Below, one piece after another: positions 1 through 7,194 of a stretch of 64,000 nucleotides of DNA (position 1 is its first letter; the number at the start of each line of letters is the position of its first letter). A program made the translations under genes and the position numbers. The notes under the pieces were generated by a model. It made no database searches. It saw only the letters and a list, made by a program, of their open reading frames with translations, and was not told the origin of the DNA. This DNA comes from Clostridium merdae (GTDB taxonomy: Bacteria; Bacillota; Clostridia; Oscillospirales; Acutalibacteraceae), in the NCBI RefSeq assembly GCF_900176635.1, contig NZ_FXLN01000002.1, forward strand, positions 186,001-250,000, in the 5' to 3' direction.

Positions 1-274
1 TTTTAATCGTATTAACGGAGGAAAATGCCGCTGCCGTTTCGTCTGTTTTATCAAGCAGTGCCATTACAGCCTGCTTGTGCGGGATGGTAACGTTAAAGCC
101 ATCCAATTGCAGCAACTGCAATTTTTGTGCCGGGTTTGTGAGCATTTCCGGCGGAACGGAAAATACGGTGTAGTCCGCTTCAATGCCTGAAATGCGAAAC
201 AGCTCTTTGTGGATGAATGGTGACATGGTATGGCCAACGGGGTAGCCAATCAGGCCAAAATGGTATTGTTTCAT
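1..274 (-). CDS. aroE: Shikimate dehydrogenase, N-terminal part (runs off the window)
   Basis: AroE reduces 3-dehydroshikimate to shikimate with NADPH in chorismate (aromatic amino acid) synthesis. Only the first 91 codons are present, on the minus strand from an ATG at 274; the gene continues past position 1. Visible family features are the opening GLIGYPVGHTMSPFIH, which carries the shikimate-binding serine region, and GFNVTIPHK with the catalytic lysine, followed by SVNTI. An AGGAGGT ribosome site lies just upstream at about 280-287. The preceding 400 bases hold a promoter, an aromatic-rich leader ORF and an intrinsic terminator, which suggests attenuation. The NADP-binding domain cannot be seen. 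Confidence 0.93.
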   Translation of the reverse strand, partial: MKQYHFGLIGYPVGHTMSPFIHKELFRISGIEADYTVFSVPPEMLTNPAQKLQLLQLDGFNVTIPHKQAVMALLDKTDETAAAFSSVNTIK

Positions 275-432
275 AGGTGTACCTCCTCGGTGACGGCCAA
301 AGGATTTTTGACTGAGGTTCTGGAAAGGGCAAGTTGCTCTAAAATGCAAATTGGCTGTGTGCCGAAACACAAATAGAGCATTATTCTTCGCATACCCGAT
401 TATTCCATACATAGCGGCACTCTTCCCAAACC

Positions 433-471
433 ACAAAAAAGGGACGAGGCTGCTATGCAGCTTCGTCCCTT
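433..471 (-). terminator. Intrinsic terminator (attenuator) in the aroE leader
   Basis: The stem arms are 457-471 and 439-453: 15 base pairs with one G-U pair and a 3-base loop. On the minus strand the stem is followed by a run of T at 435-440. It lies 22 bases after the stop of the leader ORF and about 160 bases before the aroE start, so read-through is needed for aroE expression from the upstream promoter. Confidence 0.85.
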
Positions 472-493
472 ACTAAACATTACTTTGGCAAAT

Positions 494-646
494 TCATCGG
501 CGTTTGGTACGCCCGGCGCCAGTAGTAAATTCAGATGGGTGAAAACAGTCATGGCAGCAATTGGAGCATGCGAAAAAATCCCACGCAAAATAAAAGCGGG
601 GATAGCTAAAGCTTGTAAATCGCACACTGTTTCGAATTGCGTCCAT
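494..646 (-). CDS. Aromatic-rich leader peptide upstream of aroE (50 codons)
   Basis: The ATG at 646 is preceded by GAGGG at about 655-659 at proper spacing, and the ORF ends in TGA at 496-494. The 50-residue product has 8 Phe, 2 Tyr and 1 Trp, most of them packed into residues 10-25 (segment FSYPRFYFAWDFF), then Cys/His-rich residues 27-36 and a basic tail ending GAGRTKRR. It sits between a strong promoter and an intrinsic terminator ahead of a shikimate-pathway gene. That arrangement is what is expected of a ribosome-stalling attenuator sensing charged tRNA-Phe/Tyr/Trp. The function is inferred; no homologue could be searched. An overlapping longer frame on the same strand has no ribosome site and is less likely. 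Confidence 0.7.
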   Translation of the reverse strand: MDAIRNSVRFTSFSYPRFYFAWDFFACSNCCHDCFHPSEFTTGAGRTKRR

Positions 647-684
647 AAATGAAAACCCTCCGGTGTTCTTTTTGACTTGCGTTC

Positions 685-713
685 ATCATAAACAATCTAA
701 AAAAGATTGTCAA
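685..713 (-). promoter_or_regulatory. Sigma-A type promoter for the leader peptide and aroE
   Basis: On the minus strand a perfect -35 TTGACA (713-708) is followed after 17 bases by TATGAT (690-685). The expected transcript start near 678 is about 30 bases before the leader ORF. Confidence 0.85.
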
Positions 714-853
714 GATTTTTTTAAAGTAAATTTATGGTATGGAGAAAAGGAGATAATTTAAACAGGGGCATAGAAAGTTTGGCTGAATAAAAAATGGATT
801 TCTCATTTGAAAAGTTCCCAAAAAAGAAATAATCAGGAATGTGATAATTTCTA

Positions 854-882
854 TTGACAAAGAGAAAGTTTGCTAATAATAT
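854..882 (+). promoter_or_regulatory. Promoter of acpP
   Basis: TTGACA (854-859), a 17-base spacer and TAATAT (877-882), about 90 bases before the acpP start. The stretch from 720 to 853 between the divergent promoters is AT-rich and I see nothing else in it. Confidence 0.85.
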
Positions 883-971
883 GTGGGTAGGGAAATTGTA
901 GGATACAATACAATATTCTAGATTGCTCGTGTGCGATCATTTTTTATTACATTCGGTAAGGAGGAAAAAGG

Positions 972-1199
972 ATGGTTTTTGAGAAGGTGAAGGCGATCCT
1001 CAGCGAACAGTTTGATGTTGAGGAGGACTCCATTACTTTAGACACATCCGTTGTGGATGACCTGGGCGCAGATTCTTTGGATGTGGTCGATTTGTTGATG
1101 TCGATTGAAGATGAATTTGAAATCGAGATTCCCGACACGGAGGTCGATAACATTAAAACGGTTGGGGAACTTGTGAAATACATTGAAGGCCATGTTTAA
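972..1199 (+). CDS. acpP: Acyl carrier protein
   Basis: ACP carries growing acyl chains on a 4'-phosphopantetheine arm in type II fatty acid synthesis in the cytoplasm. The 75-residue acidic product has the classic GADSLDVVDL motif at about residues 33-42, with the serine that receives the arm, and the helix pattern of the family. The start is an ATG after AAGGAGGA (959-966). It is monocistronic here, between its own promoter and a terminator at 1258-1285, with no other fab gene beside it. Confidence 0.97.
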   Translation: MVFEKVKAILSEQFDVEEDSITLDTSVVDDLGADSLDVVDLLMSIEDEFEIEIPDTEVDNIKTVGELVKYIEGHV

Positions 1200-1257
1200 A
1201 ATTGTATAAAACTAGCATAAATATGGTTAAAACTGTATATTCTACAAAAAAAGGAAG

Positions 1258-1285
1258 CCGTTGTGCCTAGCACAGCGGTTTTTTT
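1258..1285 (+). terminator. Intrinsic terminator of acpP
   Basis: A 9-bp stem (1258-1266 with 1270-1278, one G-U pair) with a CTA loop is followed by seven T. Confidence 0.9.
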
Positions 1286-1306
1286 GTGATTTTTTAGCCT
1301 TTTGAC

Positions 1307-1335
1307 TTGAAAATCACAAGGGAAGCCGATATAAT
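1307..1335 (+). promoter_or_regulatory. Promoter of the decarboxylase beta / gamma / proS unit
   Basis: TTGAAA (1307-1312), 17 bases, TATAAT (1330-1335). It lies immediately after the acpP terminator and about 50 bases before the TTG start at 1388. Confidence 0.85.
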
Positions 1336-1387
1336 GTATGGAGTTAGCATGGAAAATAAAATATTTTCAAAAGGAGAGTAAAAATCG

Positions 1388-2566
1388 TTGAATGAATTCA
1401 GCTTTTTAGTTGACGGCGTGCAGACTATGGCCGCCAACCCGAAAATGCTGGTCATGTGGGCAGTTGGAGCGCTTCTCATTTGGCTTGCAATCGAAAAGGA
1501 TTTTGAACCCGCACTGTTGCTCCCTATGGGCTTTGGTGCAATACTCGTTAACTTACCTATGCCGGGCGTACTTGGCAACATTGTTGTTGATGCTGCCGGA
1601 CATACCACTGTTGAGGGAGCACCTGGTATTGTTACTTGGCTGTTCCAGACCGGTATTGAAACATCCGAAGCATTCCCGCTTCTGTTGTTTGTAGGTATTG
1701 GTGCAATGATCGACTTCGGACCCCTGCTTTCCAACCCCCGGATGCTTCTGTTCGGTGGTGCAGCTCAGTTTGGTATCTTCCTGACTGTTGTGCTGGCAGT
1801 ACTGCTTGGCTTCCCGCTCAAGGATGCAATGAGCATCGGTGTTATCGGTGCCGCTGACGGCCCGACCTCCATTCTCGTTTCACAGCAGCTGGGTAGCGCA
1901 TATATGGGTGCAATCGCGGTTGCGGCGTACTCGTACATGGCTTTGGTGCCGGTAATTCAGCCTATGGCTATTAAAATGGTAACAACAAAGAAAGAGCGTA
2001 TGATTCGTATGCCCTACAACCCGAAGTCTGTTACCAAGACCACTAAGATTTTGTTCCCCATCATTGTTACATTGATCGCGGGCATGATTGCTCCCGATTC
2101 CGTAGCACTGGTAGGATTCTTGATGTTTGGTAACCTGATTCGCGAAAGCGGCCGCCTCGAGAGCCTGTCTCAGACAGCACAGGGCCCGCTGGCAAACCTG
2201 ATTACCATTTTCCTCGGTATTACCATTGCGTTTACCATGCAGGCAGATCGCTTCCTGAACATGGGTACATTAATCGTTATGGCACTGGGTCTGTTTGCGT
2301 TTGTTTTCGACACCATTGGTGGTGTTGTATTCGCAAAGATTTTGAATGTCTTCCTGCCCCAGGGTAAGAAGATCAACCCCATGGTTGGTGGTGCAGGTAT
2401 CTCTGCATTCCCGATGTCCGCTCGTGTTATTCAGAAGATGGCACTCAAAGAGGACAACCAGAACCACCTGCTGATGCATGCAGTTGGTGCAAACGTTGCT
2501 GGTCAGATCGGTTCCGTTGTTGCCGGCGGTATCATTCTGTCACTTGCTAAAGTATTCTTGGCTTAA
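1388..2566 (+). CDS. Na+-translocating decarboxylase, beta subunit (OadB/GcdB/MmdB family)
   Basis: This multi-spanning membrane protein couples decarboxylation of carboxybiotin to outward Na+ pumping in the oxaloacetate, glutaconyl-CoA or methylmalonyl-CoA decarboxylase complexes. The 392-residue product has the family opening MWAVGALLIWLAI, the signature IGVIGAADGPTSILV at residues 150-164, and the C-terminal NPMVGGAGISAFPMSARV stretch. The start is TTG at 1388 after AAGGAGAG; no in-frame ATG fits better. A gamma-like subunit follows after 14 bases. The carboxyltransferase and biotin-carrier subunits are not in this window, so the substrate cannot be assigned. Confidence 0.95.
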   Translation: MNEFSFLVDGVQTMAANPKMLVMWAVGALLIWLAIEKDFEPALLLPMGFGAILVNLPMPGVLGNIVVDAAGHTTVEGAPGIVTWLFQTGIETSEAFPLLLFVGIGAMIDFGPLLSNPRMLLFGGAAQFGIFLTVVLAVLLGFPLKDAMSIGVIGAADGPTSILVSQQLGSAYMGAIAVAAYSYMALVPVIQPMAIKMVTTKKERMIRMPYNPKSVTKTTKILFPIIVTLIAGMIAPDSVALVGFLMFGNLIRESGRLESLSQTAQGPLANLITIFLGITIAFTMQADRFLNMGTLIVMALGLFAFVFDTIGGVVFAKILNVFLPQGKKINPMVGGAGISAFPMSARVIQKMALKEDNQNHLLMHAVGANVAGQIGSVVAGGIILSLAKVFLA

Positions 2567-2580
2567 GGAGGGCTTCTATT

Positions 2581-2766
2581 ATGAATTTGACTATGTTGGC
2601 TATTGCCTTTCAAAGCGTTATGGGCCCTGTTGAGTCTAGCGCAATTGACCATTCTCTTGAGCTGATGGGCAAGGGAATGTTGGGCATTTTCATCGTTATG
2701 ATTTTGATTTACGTTCTGATTGTTAGCTTGGAGAAATTCACAGGCGGCAAGAAAGAGAAGAAGTAA
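2581..2766 (+). CDS. Small OadG-like gamma subunit of the Na+ decarboxylase
   Basis: The 61-residue product has one membrane helix (about residues 32-52, GMLGIFIVMILIYVLIVSL) and a lysine-rich tail GGKKEKK. The motif LMGKGMLGIFIVM is typical of OadG-family subunits, which anchor and help assemble the decarboxylase. It lies 14 bases after the beta subunit, with AAGGAGGGC before the ATG, so the two are surely cotranscribed. It is shorter than many OadG proteins and lacks their usual soluble C-terminal extension. Confidence 0.85.
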   Translation: MNLTMLAIAFQSVMGPVESSAIDHSLELMGKGMLGIFIVMILIYVLIVSLEKFTGGKKEKK

Positions 2767-2784
2767 TAAGGAGCAAAGATACAC

Positions 2785-4221
2785 ATGGCCGAAAAAAAGA
2801 AATTGGTAGAGGCCATTACTCCCATGGAGGAGGACTTTGCCAGATGGTATACCGACATTGTTAAGAAAGCAGAATTGATGGACTATTCCAGTGTGCGCGG
2901 CTGTATGGTGATTGAACCATATGGTTTCGCCATTTGGGAAAATATCCGCGATCTTTTGGATAAGCGCTTTAAGGAGCTTGGGCACCAGAACGTTTCGATG
3001 CCGATGTTTATTCCGGAAAGCCTGCTTCAAAAGGAAAAGGATCATGTAGAGGGGTTTGCACCCGAGGTTGCATGGGTAACCCATGGCGGCTGCGAGGAGC
3101 TCCCGGAACGCCTTTGCGTTCGCCCTACTTCTGAAACCTTGTTCTGTGATTATTACGCGCGTAAAATTCAATCTTGGCGTGACCTGCCGAAGCTTTACAA
3201 CCAATGGTGTTCTGTGGTGCGGTGGGAGAAAACCACTCGCCCGTTCCTTCGTTCGGTGGAATTCCACTGGCAGGAGGGGCACACCATGCACGAAACGCCG
3301 GAAGAAGCTAAGGCTGAAACCGAGCAGATGCTGCGAGTGTATGCAGAGCTTTGTGAGAATGAGCTTTCCATTCCTGTTATTAAGGGAAGAAAGACCGACA
3401 AGGAAAAGTTTGCCGGCGCGGAAATGACTTATACCATTGAGGCCATGATGCATGACGGCAAAGCGTTGCAGTCCGGCACGAGCCATTATTTTGGCGACGG
3501 ATTTGCAAAGGCTTTTGACATCACCTTCCAAGGCAGAGATAACTCTGTTTGCCACCCTTACCAAACCTCATGGGGTCTTAGCACTCGTATCATCGGTGGA
3601 ATCATTATGACCCACGGTGATAACAGCGGTTTGGTTCTGCCCCCGGCGGTTGCACCCATTCAGGTTGTGATTGTACCGGTGGCACAGCATAAGGAAGGCG
3701 TTCTGGAGAAAGCTAGGGAGCTGGAGCAAAGGCTAAAAAAGGTTTGCCGTGTTCTGGTGGACGACAGTGATCAATCGCCCGGCTGGAAGTTTGCCCAGTA
3801 CGAAATGAAAGGGGTTCCGATCCGTTTGGAGATCGGGCCCAAGGATATAGAGAAGGACCAATGTGTGCTGGTTCGCAGAACAGACCGTGAGAAGACGTTC
3901 GTCTCTCTGGCTGAATTGGAGCAGGCTGTGTTGGATCAACTCGAAACGGTTCGTAAGGGAATGTATGAAGCGGCTCTTAACCGCCGTGAAAGCATGACCT
4001 ACACCGTAAAGACATTGGATGAATTCCGCCAAGTTGCGGATGAAAAGCCTGGCTTTGTAAAAGCAATGTGGTGCGGCAGTACCGAGTGTGAAGATAAACT
4101 AAAGGAATTGGCTGGAGTAACCTCCCGTTGTATGCCTTTTGAGCAGGAACAGATTACGGAGACCTGTGTCTGCTGTGGGCAAAAAGCCAAAGCCATGGTT
4201 TATTGGGGCAAGGCGTATTAA
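2785..4221 (+). CDS. proS: Prolyl-tRNA synthetase, archaeal/eukaryotic type
   Basis: ProRS charges tRNA-Pro with proline in the cytoplasm. The 478-residue protein is the short form: the class II core begins with MDYSSVRGCMVIEPYGFAIW, has the RPTSET motif 2 region and the SVEFHWQEGHTMH motif, and lacks the large editing insertion of the common bacterial enzyme. It ends with a cysteine-containing extra domain (WCGSTECE and CVCCGQ, probably Zn-binding) and a C-terminal Tyr, as in archaeal-type ProRS. The gene starts 18 bases after the gamma-like subunit with AAGGAG upstream, so it may share that transcript. A terminator follows. Confidence 0.95.
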   Translation: MAEKKKLVEAITPMEEDFARWYTDIVKKAELMDYSSVRGCMVIEPYGFAIWENIRDLLDKRFKELGHQNVSMPMFIPESLLQKEKDHVEGFAPEVAWVTHGGCEELPERLCVRPTSETLFCDYYARKIQSWRDLPKLYNQWCSVVRWEKTTRPFLRSVEFHWQEGHTMHETPEEAKAETEQMLRVYAELCENELSIPVIKGRKTDKEKFAGAEMTYTIEAMMHDGKALQSGTSHYFGDGFAKAFDITFQGRDNSVCHPYQTSWGLSTRIIGGIIMTHGDNSGLVLPPAVAPIQVVIVPVAQHKEGVLEKARELEQRLKKVCRVLVDDSDQSPGWKFAQYEMKGVPIRLEIGPKDIEKDQCVLVRRTDREKTFVSLAELEQAVLDQLETVRKGMYEAALNRRESMTYTVKTLDEFRQVADEKPGFVKAMWCGSTECEDKLKELAGVTSRCMPFEQEQITETCVCCGQKAKAMVYWGKAY

Positions 4222-4267
4222 GGCTTTACTGTAACCTGGTTTAAACCAATGGAAATGACGTTTAGAG

Positions 4268-4303
4268 GGGAAAGAGGATGTCTGTCATCCCTTTCCCTTT
4301 TTT
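4268..4303 (+). terminator. Intrinsic terminator after proS
   Basis: A GC-rich stem (4268-4280 with 4286-4297, one bulged A) is followed by six T. Confidence 0.85.
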
Positions 4304-4342
4304 CCTTTTATGAAGAATAAGAGAGGAGGAAAAGAGAAACCT

Positions 4343-4639
4343 ATGAAAAAGGTCTGGAAAAGTTTACTGATTTCATCTGTTTTATGGCTTGGCGCTACGG
4401 CACTAGCTGGCTGGAAGCTGCAACAAAAGATTGGCGACGACGCAATGGCGATTGGAATCATCGGCTCATCGGATGGCCCTACTTCTATTATAGTAAATAA
4501 AAAGGGGAAGCTGCGGGGCTGGACATACGGATTTTTTCACTCATCCCTTTTCTTCGCGAATTTATATTCTCCCATTAAGCTTCTAGCGAAGAAGCAACAA
4601 GTAAAACGGTATATTGCTAGAAAGAGAAAACAACTATGA
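4343..4639 (+). CDS. 98-residue membrane-anchored protein with a decarboxylase-beta-like DGPTS motif
   Basis: The product begins with an N-terminal membrane helix (about residues 7-23) and then carries IGIIGSSDGPTSIIV at residues 37-51. That segment is almost identical to IGVIGAADGPTSILV of the decarboxylase beta subunit encoded 2.5 kb upstream. The remaining 47 residues are basic and may hold a second short hydrophobic stretch. I chose the ATG at 4343 behind AGGAGGAA; an in-frame ATG 33 bases earlier lacks a ribosome site. The gene overlaps the next by four bases (ATGA). The family is not one I can name with a function; the match could mean descent from a beta-subunit fragment. Confidence 0.7.
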   Translation: MKKVWKSLLISSVLWLGATALAGWKLQQKIGDDAMAIGIIGSSDGPTSIIVNKKGKLRGWTYGFFHSSLFFANLYSPIKLLAKKQQVKRYIARKRKQL

Positions 4640-4932
4640 GGAATCGATTTGTTCGTTGTGTGGCGGTTGTCGTTTTTGCCGCATCGGTACAGGGCTGGCG
4701 TTTTTACAAGGAGTTGTATCCTCACCCGGTTTTATTTGCAAAGAAAATAGAATCAGAGGAAGATTACGACCTTTTGGATGGTCCGACTTCTGTTATACTC
4801 AGCGACGATATGCTCCGGGGATTAAAAGGTATTTGGAATAAGATGGCTCTTTTCTTTTGCAACCATATGATTTCTGCTCGGGCAATGGCTGTGAAAAGCA
4901 AGCTGGAGACTTCTACAAAAAGGGGAAGATGA
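4636..4932 (+). CDS. Second 98-residue membrane protein with a diverged DGPTS motif
   Basis: It has the same length and architecture as the preceding gene: an N-terminal hydrophobic helix (about residues 6-20), then LLDGPTSVILS at residues 46-56, with the preceding glycine-rich part of the signature lost, and a basic tail. The start overlaps the upstream stop (ATGA), so translation is probably coupled. The pair looks like a tandem duplication that has diverged. No function can be assigned. Confidence 0.65.
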   Translation: MRNRFVRCVAVVVFAASVQGWRFYKELYPHPVLFAKKIESEEDYDLLDGPTSVILSDDMLRGLKGIWNKMALFFCNHMISARAMAVKSKLETSTKRGR

Positions 4933-4933
4933 A

Positions 4934-5800
4934 ATGAAACAACTAATTGCGGTAGGGGCAGCCATTGCGCTGTTATTTTCCCTGCTCACGGGTTGCGCAC
5001 AACGCGGTGCTCAAAGCTCTGCTCCGTCTTCTTCCGAAGAGCTCTCGATGCCGGAATCTTCAATGCCAGAGCAATCCTCAGTATCCTCTGGCGCAGAGTC
5101 GTCTGAGTCGGATAGCTCAGAGCAGGTTTCCACTGCTGCGGTACGCCGCGAGTTGTTTCGTTTTCAAAGCAATGGGAAGAACTATACGATTGCCTATCCT
5201 GTGTTTTTGGGGATGAAGCATTCAGAGGCGCTTAATGCGGCTGTAAAAGAGGCAGCGCTCCGCGATGCTGAGGTTGGCGGGTATGCAGAAGAACAAGACG
5301 CTTCTTCCAAGCAAACCGTGCAGGTCACCATCCGCACAGACTATGAGTTGACCCGGCAAAGTGGCAATTACGTGAGCGTACTGTTTACAGTGATGTTTGG
5401 TCGCTCCGATGCCGCGCACCCCAGCAAATATACTCGTTCTGTAAATTTTGACCTTCAAACGGGAAAAGCCCTCTCTTCTTCTGATTTGCTAAAGCAAGAG
5501 GAAGATTTGTATGAGGTGGTTTGGGAAGCAGTACGCGACAATGCCCCGCCTGAAATCGCCGAGGCGCTCCCTTCTTCTGTAATTGCGCAAAATTTTCAAG
5601 AAACATCGGTTTATATGACTCCGGACGGAATCGGCTTTTCACTCCCCTTGCCGTACGCGCTGGGGGATGTATACCAGATTGTAGTGCCTTATTTTGAGAT
5701 GAAACCTTTTTTAAAGGTGGATGTAAATCCAGATGAGCATGCGCTCCATCAGTTCCGCAAGCAATTGGAAGAGGACTCGCCTGAATCAAAAGCGATTTAG
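4934..5800 (+). CDS. Lipoprotein with a DUF4163/DUF3298-like domain
   Basis: The 288-residue product has a type II signal peptide ending in the lipobox LTGC (cysteine at residue 21), then a Ser/Glu-rich linker to about residue 70. A globular domain follows that resembles the DUF4163 plus DUF3298 arrangement of PdaC/RsiV-type extracytoplasmic proteins (YPVFLGM, then SVNFDLQTGKALSSSDLL and GIGFSLPLPYALGDVYQIVVPY). It is predicted to be lipid-anchored on the outer face of the membrane. It starts one base after the second DGPTS gene, so the three form one unit. The role is unknown; RsiV-like domains bind lysozyme in other species, but nothing here shows that. Confidence 0.75.
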   Translation: MKQLIAVGAAIALLFSLLTGCAQRGAQSSAPSSSEELSMPESSMPEQSSVSSGAESSESDSSEQVSTAAVRRELFRFQSNGKNYTIAYPVFLGMKHSEALNAAVKEAALRDAEVGGYAEEQDASSKQTVQVTIRTDYELTRQSGNYVSVLFTVMFGRSDAAHPSKYTRSVNFDLQTGKALSSSDLLKQEEDLYEVVWEAVRDNAPPEIAEALPSSVIAQNFQETSVYMTPDGIGFSLPLPYALGDVYQIVVPYFEMKPFLKVDVNPDEHALHQFRKQLEEDSPESKAI

Positions 5801-5854
5801 TAAATATGAACAAATATTACAATGAAATTTCTTGCACAAAAGAGAAAAAAATTC

Positions 5855-5883
5855 TTGCAATCTGTTTTCCCATATGGTATTAT
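5855..5883 (+). promoter_or_regulatory. Promoter of the ribosomal protein operon
   Basis: TTGCAA (5855-5860), 17 bases, TATTAT (5878-5883). TATAAT at 5881-5886 is a shifted alternative. The transcript would start near 5891 and run about 270 bases before rpsJ. Confidence 0.75.
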
Positions 5884-6044
5884 AATTGAGCGTGACTGCG
5901 ACAGATATGCGATGAAGCGGGAGGTTGCGGCAGATTTGCCGGTTTTTCCGTGGAGTATGTCCGATTTTAAACCGGGCGACAGATATTTTGGGACAGAACA
6001 GGCCATTCGTGCGCCGTTTTGCCCAGACGTTTTTTGTGCCTTTC

Positions 6045-6082
6045 CCGGATTAACTTCGCTTTTAGAAGTCAATCCGGTTTTT
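6045..6082 (+). promoter_or_regulatory. Attenuator-like hairpin in the rpsJ leader
   Basis: Arms 6045-6057 and 6065-6077 form a 13-bp stem with one mismatch and a 7-base loop, followed by five T. It lies inside the untranslated leader, 80 bases before rpsJ. A smaller hairpin (GGGTG AAA CACCC) follows at about 6092-6104. In E. coli the S10 leader is an attenuator controlled by L4; a similar role here is inference. Confidence 0.65.
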
Positions 6083-6163
6083 AATGTGTAAGGGTGAAAC
6101 ACCCGGAGCAGTGTTAGGTTTTAAAAACGCCGCCCGCCAACTATTAACAAGGAGGCGATTCAA

Positions 6164-6475
6164 GTGGCAGTCAAAGAAAAAATCAGGATCAGAATTAAGG
6201 GTTACGATCATCAGCTGGTAGACCAGTCTGCAGAGAAGATCGTGGCAACGGCTAAGCGTACAGGCGCCAGAGTTTCCGGCCCCGTTCCGCTGCCGACAGA
6301 GAAACAGGTTGTCACCATCCTGCGTGCTGTTCATAAGTACAAAGACAGCCGTGAGCAGTTTGAGATGAGAACCCATAAGAGACTGATCGACATCCTCAGA
6401 CCCTCTAACAAAACAGTAGAGGCAATGATGAGCCTGGAACTTCCCGCGGGCGTCGAGATTGAGATTAAGCTCTAA
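6164..6475 (+). CDS. rpsJ: 30S ribosomal protein S10
   Basis: S10 (NusE) is part of the 30S head and also pairs with NusB in antitermination. The 103-residue protein shows the family core IRIRIKGYDHQLVDQSAEKIV and the loop THKRLIDILRPS. The start is a GTG at 6164 behind AAGGAGG. It is the first gene of the S10-spc-alpha cluster, behind a 270-base leader. Confidence 0.98.
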   Translation: MAVKEKIRIRIKGYDHQLVDQSAEKIVATAKRTGARVSGPVPLPTEKQVVTILRAVHKYKDSREQFEMRTHKRLIDILRPSNKTVEAMMSLELPAGVEIEIKL

Positions 6476-6544
6476 TCGACCAACCGAGCGGCTGGGGTCA
6501 CGTTGGTGAAATACCAACCAATAACCTGCATAGGAGGTAAAAAC

Positions 6545-7177
6545 ATGCAAAAAGCAATCATTGGCAAGAAGATTGGCATGACGCAAATCTTCGATGAAAA
6601 GGGGAATGTTGTTCCCGTCACTGTTGTTGAAGCTGGTCCCTGCGTTGTTTCGCAGAAAAAGACAGTAGATAACGATGGTTACGCGGCAATTCAGGTCGGT
6701 TTTGGCGACAGAAAGCTGAACCGTTTGAATAAGCCCCTGAAGGGCCACTTCGCGAAAGCGGACGTAGCTCCCAAAAGAACTCTGAAAGAGTTCAGACTCT
6801 CCAACACAGACGCCTATAACGTAGGCGACCTGATCAAGGCCGATGTCTTCGAAAAAGGGGACAAGGTTGATGTTTCCGGCACAAGCAAGGGTAAGGGTTA
6901 CGCCGGTGCGATTAAGCGCTGGAACTTCCAGAGACTGAAAGAAACCCACGGTACCGGCCCTGTTGCCAGACACCGCGGTTCTCTGGGTGCCAACTCCAGC
7001 CCCTCCAGAGTGTTTAAGGGCCTGAAGGCTGCTGGACACATGGGTGCGGAAAAGGTTACCGTTCAGAATTTGACCGTTGTCAAGGTAGATGCCGAAAACA
7101 ATTTGATCGCTATTAAAGGGGCTATCCCTGGTCCTAACGGCGGCGTTGTTGTCATCCGCGACAGCGTGAAGGCGTAA
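6545..7177 (+). CDS. rplC: 50S ribosomal protein L3
   Basis: L3 is an early 50S assembly protein whose central loop reaches the peptidyl transferase centre. The 210-residue product begins MQKAIIGKKIGMTQIF and has the conserved loop HGTGPVARHRGSLGANSSPS. I start it at the ATG at 6545, directly behind AGGAGG; an in-frame GTG 14 codons earlier would add a non-conserved leader. Confidence 0.97.
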   Translation: MQKAIIGKKIGMTQIFDEKGNVVPVTVVEAGPCVVSQKKTVDNDGYAAIQVGFGDRKLNRLNKPLKGHFAKADVAPKRTLKEFRLSNTDAYNVGDLIKADVFEKGDKVDVSGTSKGKGYAGAIKRWNFQRLKETHGTGPVARHRGSLGANSSPSRVFKGLKAAGHMGAEKVTVQNLTVVKVDAENNLIAIKGAIPGPNGGVVVIRDSVKA

Positions 7178-7194
7178 GGGAAGGAGGAATTAGA

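Noticed and set aside
470..520. Possible T-box element before aroE (GGGCGTACC resembles part of the T-box)
   Set aside because: The UGGN bulge sequence and the AGGGTGG context are missing, and the aromatic ORF covers this region.
400..627. A 75-codon minus-strand frame across the aroE leader and terminator
   Set aside because: It has no ribosome site, runs through the terminator stem and overlaps the better-supported leader ORF in another frame.
5822..6091. An 89-codon frame upstream of rpsJ
   Set aside because: It starts before the S10 promoter, crosses it and the attenuator hairpin, and resembles no protein.
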